The notes beneath the pieces are model-generated. The model had not been told where the DNA came from. It was given only the letters and a program-made list of their open reading frames with translations, and searched no databases. This document shows positions 37,403 to 46,587 of a stretch of DNA of 64,000 nucleotides, piece by piece. Source of the DNA: Endozoicomonas sp. ISHI1 (lineage in GTDB: Bacteria > Pseudomonadota > Gammaproteobacteria > Pseudomonadales > Endozoicomonadaceae); NCBI RefSeq assembly GCF_024606225.1, contig NZ_JAGRPU010000001.1, positions 248,001-312,000 on the forward strand, read 5' to 3'. The position numbers and the translations under genes were made by a program. Positions within the stretch are counted from its first letter, which is position 1. The number at the start of each line of letters is the position of its first letter.

Positions 37403-37792
37403 TTAGGGATGGTTAGCCACCCAGATTTTTGCCGAATTGTCGTTGGAGACGGTCACCAGTAAGCTGTTGTCAGGACTGAAAAATGCACCATTCACCCCGT
37501 TATCATGAGGAAGGTTTGCCAGCTTTTGAGCTACTTTTTCTATGGGTTGGCCGGTAGTGTAAAACTTTGCGTAATGATCCGCCGACGCTGTGGCAAACCA
37601 TCGCCCATCGGAGGAGAAAACGGCCTTTTTTACGCTTCCGGCATGGAAGGCATTGGCGACCATTTCCGGTGCATCGTTCGGGGCAGCTTTTGTCAGGCAG
37701 ACAAAGGCTGAGAATAACACTAAGAAAAAGAACCTGACTTTCCGGGGGTGCTGCTTATGAAGAACGTGAATCGTGATTTTCATAAAAGGCAT
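37403..37792 (-). CDS. WD40 protein, N-terminal part of the split gene
   Basis: 129 residues: signal peptide (RFFFLVLFSAFVCLTKA) plus two propeller repeats (AKFYTT, AKIWVA), ending in NHP-stop. The frame continues after the TAA into the ORF at 36473-37384 without any shift. Two blades cannot close a propeller, so the product alone is unlikely to fold. It is best read as a recent pseudogene or an occasional readthrough. Confidence 0.7.
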   Translation of the reverse strand: MPFMKITIHVLHKQHPRKVRFFFLVLFSAFVCLTKAAPNDAPEMVANAFHAGSVKKAVFSSDGRWFATASADHYAKFYTTGQPIEKVAQKLANLPHDNGVNGAFFSPDNSLLVTVSNDNSAKIWVANHP

Positions 37793-37817
37793 TAACTCAG
37801 TGGTTATGGAAACCCCT

Positions 37818-39470
37818 TCAGTTTTCTGGGGAAATCCTTTGGTAGGTAATGCGTTTTGAGTATCGGTAATAACAGGCCACCGGGGTCACTATTGCTACAG
37901 CCAGTAGAATGACACCACCGGAGATGCCCAGAGCCAGTGCAAGATCATTGGATTTTTTTTGGCTGCTGTTGTGATCAATGCAACCCTGAGGATAAGTATT
38001 GGTTTTACCATAAACTTGCCACTGGGCTGCACAGTCGCAAACATCCCCACAGTCTTCGGGGCACTGAACCTCTTCACAGCCCTGGTTATTGCTGCAAAGC
38101 ACGGGATCATTGGGTGACTCCCTCCAACCACTTGGATAGACAGTAATATCGCAGGTTTCTACTGTTTTGAAATTGCTGCAGGTGCCTGTGCCATAGCCTC
38201 CCTTGCAGCTGTCAAACTGCACATCATCACAGGAAAAGTATTGCAGCTGGCAGGGTTTACCGGATGTTGGCAGGCAGTTGCCTGGTGTCGTTTCCTGCCA
38301 GCCTTCGTGGCCGTGGCCACGGCAGTCATTATCACATTTTAGCGATTCACAACCGGAAGCATGCTGGCAATGGGTGCGACCTCCCGAACCAGCAAAGCTG
38401 GATTGATGGGGTACAAAGTGAACTGTGCAGCCCGTTTTCTGAGCATCGTTGTAACACCGGCCCAAACCATAGCCATTCTGGCAAAAGTCCAGCTTGAGCT
38501 GGGAGCATTTAAAGAAGCGTAACTGACAACTTCCGTCGTTTAAGCCAGTGGCGCAGCCCTCGGGCAAAATCGATGTATGATTGTTGAGCATCCAATGAGC
38601 CTTACACGACGGGCATGATAATTTTTCACAGCCATCCGGGTTAGAACAGCTTTCGGTCTGGTGATTTGGCAAAACTTTTGTCGTACAGCTTTCTCCAGAC
38701 ACGGGGTTTTCGCAGTGTCCTTTTCCAAACCCCTCTCTACAAAATTTAAAAAAAGCGTTATCACAATGTAAAAACCTGAGCTCACAACTTCTCCCCCGGT
38801 TTGCTGCACAATTACCGGGAACGACTTCCGTTTTATGATTGAGCTGCCAGGAGCCTTGACAACCATCGGTGCAAGCGATGCTTTCACACCCACTCTGGTG
38901 ATCACATTTAAGATGATGCCCATTGACCGTTTTATTAAAAGGATCAGGGTAATAATTCACAGTACAGTTTCGGTTGGAGTGCTCGATGTGCTGACATAAC
39001 CCAGTGCCATAGCCCTGATAACAAAAATTGAAATCGACCTGGTTGCACTTAAAAAACTGTTGTTTGCAACTGTCGTCTGTTGAGCCGGGAATACAAAAAG
39101 CAGGTTCAAAATGAATGTCACCGTTAAGCCCCCACTTTGCAACACAGCTGCAAGGTATTGACGAGTCATTGACACAGTCCTGAGGGCAGCTAACCGCCTC
39201 ACAACCATCAGCTTCGTTGCAAGTGACTGGCTGGCCTCTGTAGCTTCCGGAAAAACCTTTGGGAAAAGTGACCATTGAGCAGGTTTCGTTAGTGACACTA
39301 TTTGTGCACCGACCAGCCCCGAAACCACTTTTGCAGCTATTAAGAGAAGGGTTTGCGCATTGAATATGTTTAAGTTGACAGTTGTCGTCCGCATGGGCCG
39401 GTAACTGACTCAGCAGGAATACAAGCAACACAATACTGGGCTTTGGCGTGAAGTATTCTGGAAATAGCAT
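37818..39470 (-). CDS. Exported cysteine-rich repeat protein with C-terminal membrane anchor
   Basis: 550 residues: signal peptide (~11-27), five ~95-residue cysteine-rich repeats and a C-terminal transmembrane helix (LALALGISGGVILLAVAIV) followed by a basic tail. Each repeat has the pattern C-x-L-x-x-x-x-C, F/C-x-x-G-[FY]-G-x-G-x-C, a C-T/D-V segment, a GCE-x-[VSIL]-x-C motif and a closing CxxxW/CxAxW. The same module occurs singly or in several copies in the plus-strand genes at 39763-46453. The topology suggests a type I surface protein, with disulfides expected in an oxidising compartment. I do not recognise a named family. Confidence 0.75.
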   Translation of the reverse strand: MLFPEYFTPKPSIVLLVFLLSQLPAHADDNCQLKHIQCANPSLNSCKSGFGAGRCTNSVTNETCSMVTFPKGFSGSYRGQPVTCNEADGCEAVSCPQDCVNDSSIPCSCVAKWGLNGDIHFEPAFCIPGSTDDSCKQQFFKCNQVDFNFCYQGYGTGLCQHIEHSNRNCTVNYYPDPFNKTVNGHHLKCDHQSGCESIACTDGCQGSWQLNHKTEVVPGNCAANRGRSCELRFLHCDNAFFKFCREGFGKGHCENPVSGESCTTKVLPNHQTESCSNPDGCEKLSCPSCKAHWMLNNHTSILPEGCATGLNDGSCQLRFFKCSQLKLDFCQNGYGLGRCYNDAQKTGCTVHFVPHQSSFAGSGGRTHCQHASGCESLKCDNDCRGHGHEGWQETTPGNCLPTSGKPCQLQYFSCDDVQFDSCKGGYGTGTCSNFKTVETCDITVYPSGWRESPNDPVLCSNNQGCEEVQCPEDCGDVCDCAAQWQVYGKTNTYPQGCIDHNSSQKKSNDLALALGISGGVILLAVAIVTPVACYYRYSKRITYQRISPEN

Positions 39471-39643
39471 CTATGCCACCAGCGGGTTGCCAATAATCAA
39501 AAACCGATAGGAGTCTAGTAGAGAGTGTTCTTTTGTTCTATTCGAAAGCCACACTTTTTTCGTTTTATACATTGAGGCCTGACTTCAGAGTATCTGAATT
39601 CAGGTTGATCTGATTATTTCAGTCCAGACCCAGCGCTACAGGC

Positions 39644-39649
39644 TATACT
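39644..39649 (+). promoter_or_regulatory. Possible -10 box upstream of first pseudo-protease gene
   Basis: TATACT within the word GGCTATACTCC, which recurs in GGCTATACTCCGTC at 42291, upstream of the paralogue-cluster gene at 42346. A clear -35 is not seen. The shared word between two otherwise different leaders is the only support. Confidence 0.3.
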
Positions 39650-39762
39650 CCATCGTCGTTTCTATCCTATCTCTCAGGCCTGCTAAAGCCTGCGCTACGG
39701 CACCGCTGCCCGCTGTAAATAAGCAGGCGGCGTAAGTGTTGATTCATCAGAGGTTATTTATT

Positions 39763-40920
39763 ATGAAACTGCACAACTACCAAACATTTTTCTATTGTTT
39801 GTTATTGCTCATTTTATCTGCCCGAAGCTTTGCCGAACTGTCAGACAACAACATTCAGGATCATATCGTTACTTTTTCTCCCGGTATCTATATAGGCGAC
39901 GACTTTCAGCTCTGCTTGGGTGTCCGTCTAAGCGCAGAAATTTTGTTAACCAGCCCCGAATGTGTTCGGTTGATTAGCAAGCAATATAATGCTGACATAA
40001 CAGTCGATGTCTTGAACAGACAAAAGCGGCCTCAGGGCAAAGTCAGGTTACTTGGCAGAACTGAGAGCAAAAAAGGTCTTCTGGGAATAGATGCTCAAAA
40101 CGAAGGTCAGAAAATACATCGGACATATCCCGCATTACGTCACAGACCCCTTGACATACTGACGGCTGTAGAGGGGGTTTATTTACGACCAGTGGATGCT
40201 GCGATACAGACCGTACCGTCGATAGTTAATCACCAAAGATCAGATACCCATCACTATTACACCTTGAATAGTCGTGATCCGTTACCAGCGGGTTCTCCAA
40301 TGGTTCACGAAGGTAAAATTGTCTGTGTCGTCTCGGCTGACGGAACTTGCAGAGCACCTGTAATGGATAAAAAAACCTTAAGCAGAATAAAGGTAGATTG
40401 TCGTTCTTTACTGCCTGATTTCTATTTTTATTCCGGGTGTGTTAACAGAACGATCACTCATTGCAGTTACGATCTGGGAAGTGTTGACGGAAAAGGAACC
40501 TGCATAAACTCACAGTCACAGGAAAACTGCCAATTCACCACGAGTGAAAGCTATTCAACCGAATCAATAGCGTTTACTGACAGTATTACCTGCCCTTCAT
40601 GCAGTGCAGACTTTTTTGGTGATACCGAAGAACCCTATCCCTCAGACATCTGTAAGCCTTCCATGTGCATAAAAGGTTGTATCTCACAAAGCCGTTCGAA
40701 CAATAATACAGAAAAGACGAATGCGCTGCGATTGCAAAATAACACCATGAGCTTCAAAGTCATGGAAAGTTGCAGCCAATGCCTGTCAGAGGAACAGCAG
40801 ATGTTTAACAGCTGTTCTCAAATTTGCCAGAGTGGTATGTCTTATCCAGCCTGCAAAGCTTGTTTTCGAGCTGTACAAGAGAAAGAAAAAGAGTGTCAGC
40901 AAATTTGCAGTGGTAATTAA
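39763..40920 (+). CDS. Exported trypsin-fold-like pseudo-protease with cysteine-rich tail, member 1
   Basis: Start ATG 39763 is chosen over 39736 for its GAGGT ribosome site and because a signal peptide (FFYCLLLLILSARSFA) follows at once. Residues ~20-200 show the landmarks of an S1 serine protease fold: CLGVRLSAEILLTSPEC at the place of the usual CGGxLI...LTAAHC, and GSPMVHEGKIVCVVS at the place of GDSGGP. The catalytic His and Ser are absent. A cysteine-rich module (CSYDLG...CINSQSQENC...CPSCSADFF) and a CxxC-rich end follow. There is no C-terminal anchor, unlike other members. Likely a binding rather than a cleaving protein; the fold assignment is inference. Confidence 0.65.
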   Translation: MKLHNYQTFFYCLLLLILSARSFAELSDNNIQDHIVTFSPGIYIGDDFQLCLGVRLSAEILLTSPECVRLISKQYNADITVDVLNRQKRPQGKVRLLGRTESKKGLLGIDAQNEGQKIHRTYPALRHRPLDILTAVEGVYLRPVDAAIQTVPSIVNHQRSDTHHYYTLNSRDPLPAGSPMVHEGKIVCVVSADGTCRAPVMDKKTLSRIKVDCRSLLPDFYFYSGCVNRTITHCSYDLGSVDGKGTCINSQSQENCQFTTSESYSTESIAFTDSITCPSCSADFFGDTEEPYPSDICKPSMCIKGCISQSRSNNNTEKTNALRLQNNTMSFKVMESCSQCLSEEQQMFNSCSQICQSGMSYPACKACFRAVQEKEKECQQICSGN

Positions 40921-40938
40921 AACAGCCACCTGACAGTG

Positions 40939-40964
40939 AAGCGTACTTGAGAGAGTGCGCTTTT
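40939..40964 (+). terminator. Hairpin with T-tract between members 1 and 2
   Basis: Stem AAGCGTACT / AGTGCGCTT (one G-T pair), loop TGAGAG, then TTTT. It begins 19 bp after one stop and ends 22 bp before the next start. A comparable hairpin precedes the paralogue at 46588, so it could be a conserved leader as well as a terminator. Confidence 0.6.
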
Positions 40965-40986
40965 GTCGGGGCAGGAGTGTATTTTG

Positions 40987-42132
40987 ATGAAAACGAAACA
41001 ATGCCTGTTAAAAGAACAAATAGGTAACGTTATTTTTTTCTTTCTATTCATTATTAGTTTTTCCAAACAATCTGTTTATGCGGAGGAAGATACTGAAGGC
41101 AACGCTTTCGCTAATCTTGTTTACTTCCAACCCCGGATTTATATTGCTGAAAAGGCTCAACCTTGTATTGGGGTGCGAGTTTCAAAAAAGCAAATTCTTA
41201 CATCGCCATCCTGTGCTAAGGAAATACTCGCGCTATTCAAGCAAGCGGTTGAGATAAATGTACTGAGTCCCGCTGGCGTGAAGCTTGGCCATGTTCAAAC
41301 TTCACATAATCGGTCGGCTAAAGCAGGTCTGCTGTCTATAGATCTTTATGCTGATAACCTACCCTATCAACCGTCTGTAATGAGTACCGTTAATGCTACA
41401 AATGGAATTGAGTTATCGGCTTATTACATGCGTGATAGCGATGAAGAGATGAATGTTACTTTTAGCTTTGATAGCCAGCAAAATTCCCGAGTGCAAACAA
41501 TGATCAAGCTGCCATCGGATATCAGTATCCCTGATGGGGCTCCGGTTAAACTAAGAAACAAGCTGTTCTGTGTAGTGGTAGGCGATACTTGCATCAGGTC
41601 ATCCTACTTATTAAATGCCTTTGCAAAAGACAATGACCCCAGATGTCCAAAGGCTAACGCTACTTACTATTTTAATTGCGGAAAAAGGGCAATAGACAAT
41701 TGTCATCAAGATATATCACCAGAAGAGGGTATAGATATTCATGCAAGTGGGGCATGCGTTAACCCTGAGTCAAAAGAGCATTGTACATTCAACTCTCAGT
41801 TAACTTTTGTTCCTGGTGCCGGGAGTTTGGGTTATATGGGAGCGTATGATCAGATTAAATGCAAATCTTGTTCAGCCCAGTATTCGTGGACTAATTCGCC
41901 GCCGTTGCCCGCCCGAAAATTTGTGATTTGCACACCTAAAGGCTGTATGCCTGATTGTAAAGATAAACCTGATCCAAAGCCTGATCCAAAGCATTCTGGC
42001 AAAAAACCTGTTAACTCCATCGTAGAATGGACAGTTGGAGGAGTTGCAACGCTTGCTTTGGTTGGTACAGTTGCTACAGTGGGCTACCTGATGTACAAAC
42101 GCCGCCACAGGGCAAATTATCAGGGTTTGTAG
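40987..42132 (+). CDS. Pseudo-protease with cysteine-rich module and membrane anchor, member 2
   Basis: Start ATG 40987 follows AGGAG by 9 bp. Signal peptide VIFFFLFIISFSKQSVYA. Fold landmarks: CIGVRVSKKQILTSPSC and PDGAPVKLRNKLFCVVVG; the protease His and Ser positions are again lost. The cysteine-rich module (CHQDIS...CVNPESKEHC...CKSCSAQYSW) is followed by a DPKPDPK linker, a transmembrane helix (VGGVATLALVGTVATVGYLM) and a basic end. The N-terminus is closely similar to the truncated gene at 46588. Confidence 0.65.
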   Translation: MKTKQCLLKEQIGNVIFFFLFIISFSKQSVYAEEDTEGNAFANLVYFQPRIYIAEKAQPCIGVRVSKKQILTSPSCAKEILALFKQAVEINVLSPAGVKLGHVQTSHNRSAKAGLLSIDLYADNLPYQPSVMSTVNATNGIELSAYYMRDSDEEMNVTFSFDSQQNSRVQTMIKLPSDISIPDGAPVKLRNKLFCVVVGDTCIRSSYLLNAFAKDNDPRCPKANATYYFNCGKRAIDNCHQDISPEEGIDIHASGACVNPESKEHCTFNSQLTFVPGAGSLGYMGAYDQIKCKSCSAQYSWTNSPPLPARKFVICTPKGCMPDCKDKPDPKPDPKHSGKKPVNSIVEWTVGGVATLALVGTVATVGYLMYKRRHRANYQGL

Positions 42133-42293
42133 TTCATGTCCTCTGACAGAGAGTATTACAAATGTTTAATCCAACTCTGCCGCTCTGATATAACTGAATG
42201 GCTGTAACAGGATTAAATGAATATTAAAGTGAGTCTTCTGAAGGTAGCGGCCTTTAAGGTGGTCGGTGTTTTTTTGCAGACTCGTTATGTGGC

Positions 42294-42299
42294 TATACT
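42294..42299 (+). promoter_or_regulatory. Possible -10 box upstream of cysteine-rich gene
   Basis: TATACT in GGCTATACTCC, the same word as at 39641. The start codon is 46 bp downstream. No convincing -35 at 17 bp. Confidence 0.3.
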
Positions 42300-42345
42300 C
42301 CGTCTGGAACTTTGTTTGGAGTTAGAATCAGGTTGAGGTAACGCT

Positions 42346-43677
42346 ATGAAGCTTGTTCATGCTTTATTTCTTATGTTTCCGTATTGGGGTTTTGGTGATT
42401 CAGAAGTAGCTGTTTTTGTTCCTAATCAAAAGTGTTCATGTTATCCAGCTGGCTTCCCTGGACTGAATGTAGATATAAATTTTGAATCTGCCATTCAAAA
42501 AAATATTCTAGAGTGGTATAACTGTTCTTATAACTATGAAACCGAAGCATCAAATTGTTCTGGAATGATAGCCAATGACTCGTCCTGTTATGTGTCATAT
42601 TCTGGTAAAATATCATATTCTGGTAAAAATAGTGAGACTGAGGATCATTTCCTTTCTATCAATTGCAATGATAATTCATGTGTAACAAGTATTACCTCTC
42701 ATGGGTGGAGTCCATATGTGTGCCAAACTCCTAAAGGTTGCTTTTCACTAGTAAATGATGGTACATGTGTTTTACCGAAAACGTTTAAGAATGAGAATGA
42801 TATAAAACTTTATTATGATTTTCACGATTGGGAAATAGACTGGCTTTACTGTAGTTCTGGCCAAGGCGAGGCATTTTTATACAATTCGAAAAAAAATGTA
42901 ACAGCTACAATCTACGATGATAGCTGTGGTACCCCCTACTATGGATGCCCTTTCGGCTGTTCTTCTGATCAAATAAAGAATTGTCAACCTTTTGATTTTA
43001 TTCGCGACGGAAGTTGTGATGTGAAATATTTTGTCTGTGATAATATCAACTTTCTGGCTTGTAAAAATGGTGAAGCTATCGGTAATTGCACAAATCCAAG
43101 ATCGAATGAAATATGCCGAATTTCAAATCAAGATAATAGCAATGGTAATTTAAACTGCCCAAGCTGTGGAGTTGGGTGGAGTTTAAGTTCAATAGGTTAT
43201 CCTGTACGCGACAATATTTTTAGGCAATTTTATGTTGAATCTTGCATTGAGCCCGTAAAAGATGGAAGCTGTCACCTTCCTGATTCGTTTAAATGCAAAG
43301 GTGTTTTATGGGATGTTTGTGTAAATGGGATTGGTCAGGGCAAATGCACCAATGATATGGAGAGTTGTGATATTATCATGTCGTCTGATTGCCCAGTCAC
43401 AAAATCCAAGACTTGCGGGGCAATTAAATGTGATGGTTGTGAAGCAGGCTGGAATCTACCAGATCAACCGGCTCTTTATGATTTCCCACTAGGTTGTATG
43501 AATAAACCTTCTCCTTTTTCTCCTGGCAATGAAAAACTTATTATTCCTTTATCTGTGGCTGGAGGTGTTGTATTTGTTGGAATAGTCGCTGCCATTGTCG
43601 GGGTATCAGTTTACTTTTGTAAGTATCGTTATAGGCGACAAGGGTATCAGCACATTGATGGGCTGGTAACAAACTGA
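42346..43677 (+). CDS. Cysteine-rich repeat protein with C-terminal anchor
   Basis: 443 residues; ribosome site GAGG ahead of ATG 42346. The N-terminus (LVHALFLMFPYWGFG) is a short, poor signal peptide. Several degenerate copies of the cysteine module follow (DGSCDVKYFVCDN...CKNGEAIGNC; DGSCHLPDSFKC...CVNGIGQGKC), each separated by CxxCxxGW. A transmembrane helix (IIPLSVAGGVVFVGIVAAIV) and a YRRQGY tail end the protein. It resembles the minus-strand gene at 37818 and lacks the trypsin-like head of its neighbours. The DNA is more AT-rich than in the flanking genes. Confidence 0.7.
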   Translation: MKLVHALFLMFPYWGFGDSEVAVFVPNQKCSCYPAGFPGLNVDINFESAIQKNILEWYNCSYNYETEASNCSGMIANDSSCYVSYSGKISYSGKNSETEDHFLSINCNDNSCVTSITSHGWSPYVCQTPKGCFSLVNDGTCVLPKTFKNENDIKLYYDFHDWEIDWLYCSSGQGEAFLYNSKKNVTATIYDDSCGTPYYGCPFGCSSDQIKNCQPFDFIRDGSCDVKYFVCDNINFLACKNGEAIGNCTNPRSNEICRISNQDNSNGNLNCPSCGVGWSLSSIGYPVRDNIFRQFYVESCIEPVKDGSCHLPDSFKCKGVLWDVCVNGIGQGKCTNDMESCDIIMSSDCPVTKSKTCGAIKCDGCEAGWNLPDQPALYDFPLGCMNKPSPFSPGNEKLIIPLSVAGGVVFVGIVAAIVGVSVYFCKYRYRRQGYQHIDGLVTN

Positions 43678-43689
43678 GACAGGCTGTAT

Positions 43690-43890
43690 AGCTCGGATAG
43701 CAGGTGGTGTCTAAGCTCCAGCCCCCACACTAGACCGTCATGCGGGTCTGCAGCGTGCGGTTCAAAGAGGCTGGTGAAACCTGATCAATAAGTCTTTCAG
43801 ATAAACAAGCCCAAGGCTTGTATGACAAGTGTCGTTTAGAGCCTATTACACTGAAAAAGTTTTGCTCTACCAGTAAAACTACTGGAAAAG
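43690..43890 (-). mobile_element. Group II intron 3'-end fragment
   Basis: Read on the minus strand, a decayed maturase C-terminus (GLGLF...LIRF) is followed by GAACCGCACGCTGCAGACC, then GCATGACGGTC...GTGTGGGGGC and CTATCCGA. This matches the usual order after a bacterial group II maturase gene (domain IV/V region and intron end). It is closely related to the fragment at 53720-54125 over the segment AATAAGTCTTTCAG...AAACAAGCCCAAGG. No complete intron remains. Confidence 0.6.
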
Positions 43891-43985
43891 AATTGGAAGA
43901 GACTGTTTTTCGGCCCTATACTCACGCCTTCAACACGCATCACGCCCATCACACCTTTCACACCCATCATCTAGTCAAGGTTTTA

Positions 43986-44990
43986 ATGATGATCATCGAT
44001 CCACACAAAATAATTGGCTTCAGTCTTCTATTTACGTCGCTTTCATGGGGTGCGGCTGTAAATACTAACTCCCTTCCTGTTGCGGAAGCACTTGTAGAAT
44101 TTTTTCCTGAAACAGATTCTCCCCCTTGTCGTGGGGTGCTGGTTTCGAAAGATTTAATGGCTACTTCGCCAATATGCGTCCAAAAAGCAAGGGAACACTC
44201 AAATGATGGATTGATTGAAACTTTAACATTATCAGGTGAGTCTGTAGGATACATCGCTGAACACTCTGATAAGCCCCTTGAAAGCAATATGCTACTGAAT
44301 ATCAGCCTTGATAGTGAGACCTTCAGGCCGGGGAGTTATCCTGTCTTTAATGATGATTTATTACTTCCAGAGCAAGCATTTACGTACAATGTTAATGAAA
44401 AACAGCAGCTGGTTCAGCAGCCAGTCACTCTTGCTCTTGATGAAACTCGAAGTAAGTCGACATTTATTATTTCCTCAGAGTTCTCAATACCACAGGGTTC
44501 ACCAGTCTTCGACCTCAAAAACCAGCTGGTTGGCCTGAGAGGTACGGGCAACCAATGCTTCTTTGTCAGCGAACTGCCAATTGCAAGATTCAGAAGAGAT
44601 CTAAAAGATGACCCGTATGATCCATATGATGATTCAGATGACGAATTTGATCCACAAATAATATATATTGCTTTAGGAATCGCTGCTGCTGTTGGTGCAG
44701 TAGCCACAGCAATATTTTATCTTTCTACCTACCATAAAGCCCGTGCCGTAGGTATGCCTGCCGAGGTTTACTGGGCTGGTATTCTGAGCCAGAAACACTG
44801 TGGTTACTGCAGCTTCGATTCTGCATGTTATGGAGTTATTGGGATTTGCTGCTGCCCGTTCATCTTTTGGCCTCTATCTGCTTATCGTGCAGCGACAAAC
44901 TGGATAGAAGATTATGGTGGCTTACGCGCAGATCAGGCCCCTATTATTCATCAGCCTCAACAATCAGCACCACCGCTCTATTCTCAGTAG
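43986..44990 (+). CDS. Pseudo-protease with membrane helix, member 3
   Basis: A longer frame from 43818 runs through group II intron debris; ATG 43986 begins a signal peptide (IIGFSLLFTSLSWGAA) and follows AAGG, so it is preferred (43989 is equally possible). Landmarks: CRGVLVSKDLMATSPIC and PQGSPVFDLKNQLVGLRG. The cysteine module is replaced by an acidic stretch (DDPYDPYDDSDDEFD), a transmembrane helix (IIYIALGIAAAVGAVATAIF) and a cysteine-rich cytosolic-type tail (HCGYCSFDSACYGVIGICCC) ending in prolines. A different C-terminal half on the same head implies domain shuffling. Confidence 0.65.
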   Translation: MMIIDPHKIIGFSLLFTSLSWGAAVNTNSLPVAEALVEFFPETDSPPCRGVLVSKDLMATSPICVQKAREHSNDGLIETLTLSGESVGYIAEHSDKPLESNMLLNISLDSETFRPGSYPVFNDDLLLPEQAFTYNVNEKQQLVQQPVTLALDETRSKSTFIISSEFSIPQGSPVFDLKNQLVGLRGTGNQCFFVSELPIARFRRDLKDDPYDPYDDSDDEFDPQIIYIALGIAAAVGAVATAIFYLSTYHKARAVGMPAEVYWAGILSQKHCGYCSFDSACYGVIGICCCPFIFWPLSAYRAATNWIEDYGGLRADQAPIIHQPQQSAPPLYSQ

Positions 44991-45322
44991 TATTAATCGG
45001 CATTCCCTCATCCAGGGAAAGAGGTTTGCTCATTGTATACGACAAATATCAGGAGTAAGTCAGCGAGATCCACTATCTTGAAGTTTTTAAACTCAAAATA
45101 CCTCAAGATGATGGAACCCGCTGATCTACTCATTAAGCAATTTAGAACCTGTCTGGAATAAGACGAGTGTCGACTGAATGTTCTTGCTTATCTTCTGCAT
45201 AAACCCAGAGCAACCTTTATTCGAGGTAAACTTTCCGCTCCCCGGCAGGATGAAATTGTGAATACAGTGAAAGGGCTGGGGCTTGTGTTATGAGCAACAT
45301 TCAATTTCTGGAAGTTTTATCT
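44991..45322 (+). other. Intergenic region with short coding-like stretch
   Basis: 330 bp without a supported gene. The plus frame ending at the TGA at 45291-45293 stays open for ~40 codons (RLNVLAYLLHKPRATFIRGK...) and looks protein-like, but it has no start or ribosome site. Possibly the remnant of a lost gene. Confidence 0.3.
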
Positions 45323-46453
45323 ATGCGAAATTTTAATGTTCTACTTGGCGCATTGCTGCAAATCCATACTTGGGTATTACTATTACTACTGCCCCTGGCT
45401 TCAGAAGCTACGGCAAACAATAACAAATATAAAGTATTTAAAACGCCAGCTGATTCTTCTGTCAGCTTTCAGATAGTTCAGGATAACGCCACTCATGTTA
45501 TTTGCCTGGGAGCCCGTACCTCTCATGTTGAGCTATTTACCAGTATTAGCTGTCTGAAAAGGCTGAAAATTCATGAAGATTCAGGTGATGAAATTCATGT
45601 ACTGTCAAACAGAGGTGAGGATTATGGAGGCATACGATTTGTCTCTGAAGAAGTAATAACAGGTTCAGAGGCTGGAAAGTTAACGACAGTTCTCTTGAGT
45701 TCTGCCGGTAGGCCAAACAATCGTTGGCCAAGAATTGACAAAGAAGATTATGTTTCAGATATACCAATATCGGTACAAAGTTATTCTCCATATACAGGTA
45801 ATGATGAACGCAAACAGCATAGGGCAAATGACTGGCTGCTTAGTGGATGCCAGAATGAGCAATGCGCTTTACAAAACGATGACAACCTAAACTTGAGTGA
45901 CGGTGAAGCTATTTTTCGGAACGAGAAATTGTTGTGTGTGAATGCGTCAGGGCACTGCAACATGGCAAGATCAGTAAAGAGAATTAACGATGGTTCATGC
46001 AAGTTGAAATGCTTCCAGTGTTTGGTCACTGATTCGGATGTTTGTATTGAAGGTTCTGGTAGTGGAACCTGTATCAACCAAAAAACACAGCAGATATGTG
46101 ATTATGGTGCTTTTCGTAGAAAAAAAGGTGATATTGATTGCCCATGGGGTTACTGCTCAGTTATTAGTTGTCCGGCAGGTTATAATCCACCTGATTCTCC
46201 GGATACCTGCGAGTGTAAGGCTTTCTTTGGTTTTCGGGATCATTCGCTCCACCAAAAAAACTGCACCTCTTTGCACCCGGACAACTGTATTGATACCACT
46301 GGTAATTGTCCACAATGTCACGACGAAGATGATAACGATCACTTGATGGGTATACTTGTCGGTAGCTTGGCTGTTCTCTGTGTAGTGATTCCAACTACTT
46401 ATTGTTTGTATAAAAATCGCCACCATTTCGGATATAAAAAATTAGGCAATTGA
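45323..46453 (+). CDS. Pseudo-protease with cysteine-rich module and anchor, member 4
   Basis: ATG 45323 (GGAAG 9 bp upstream) begins a signal peptide (TWVLLLLLPLASEATA); ATG 45290 in frame is the alternative. Landmarks: CLGARTSHVELFTSISC and SDGEAIFRNEKLLCVNAS, the most eroded of the set at the active-site Ser position. The cysteine module (CKLKCFQCLVTD...CIEGSGSGTC...CDYG) is followed by a CPxGYNPPD segment, a transmembrane helix (MGILVGSLAVLCVVIPTTY) and a short basic tail. Confidence 0.65.
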   Translation: MRNFNVLLGALLQIHTWVLLLLLPLASEATANNNKYKVFKTPADSSVSFQIVQDNATHVICLGARTSHVELFTSISCLKRLKIHEDSGDEIHVLSNRGEDYGGIRFVSEEVITGSEAGKLTTVLLSSAGRPNNRWPRIDKEDYVSDIPISVQSYSPYTGNDERKQHRANDWLLSGCQNEQCALQNDDNLNLSDGEAIFRNEKLLCVNASGHCNMARSVKRINDGSCKLKCFQCLVTDSDVCIEGSGSGTCINQKTQQICDYGAFRRKKGDIDCPWGYCSVISCPAGYNPPDSPDTCECKAFFGFRDHSLHQKNCTSLHPDNCIDTTGNCPQCHDEDDNDHLMGILVGSLAVLCVVIPTTYCLYKNRHHFGYKKLGN

Positions 46454-46538
46454 GGTTATTATGGTTTGCAATAGGTTTTCTCAGTTAATGTAACGCTGAT
46501 ACATAGACCTGTGACAGCAGTAACATTTTCCTGAATAA

Positions 46539-46566
46539 AAAAGCACGATTAATAAAGCGCGCTTTT
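46539..46566 (+). terminator. Hairpin 22 bp upstream of the truncated paralogue
   Basis: Stem AAAAGCACG / CGCGCTTTT with one mismatch and an AT-rich loop. Position relative to the next ATG (22 bp) matches the hairpin before member 2 at 40939-40964. It may end transcription of member 4. Confidence 0.4.
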
Positions 46567-46587
46567 ATCAAAACAGAGAGCATTAGC

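Noticed and set aside
43818-43985. N-terminal extension of pseudo-protease member 3
   Set aside because: The extension is translated group II intron debris and His-rich low-complexity sequence; a signal peptide starts cleanly at 43986.
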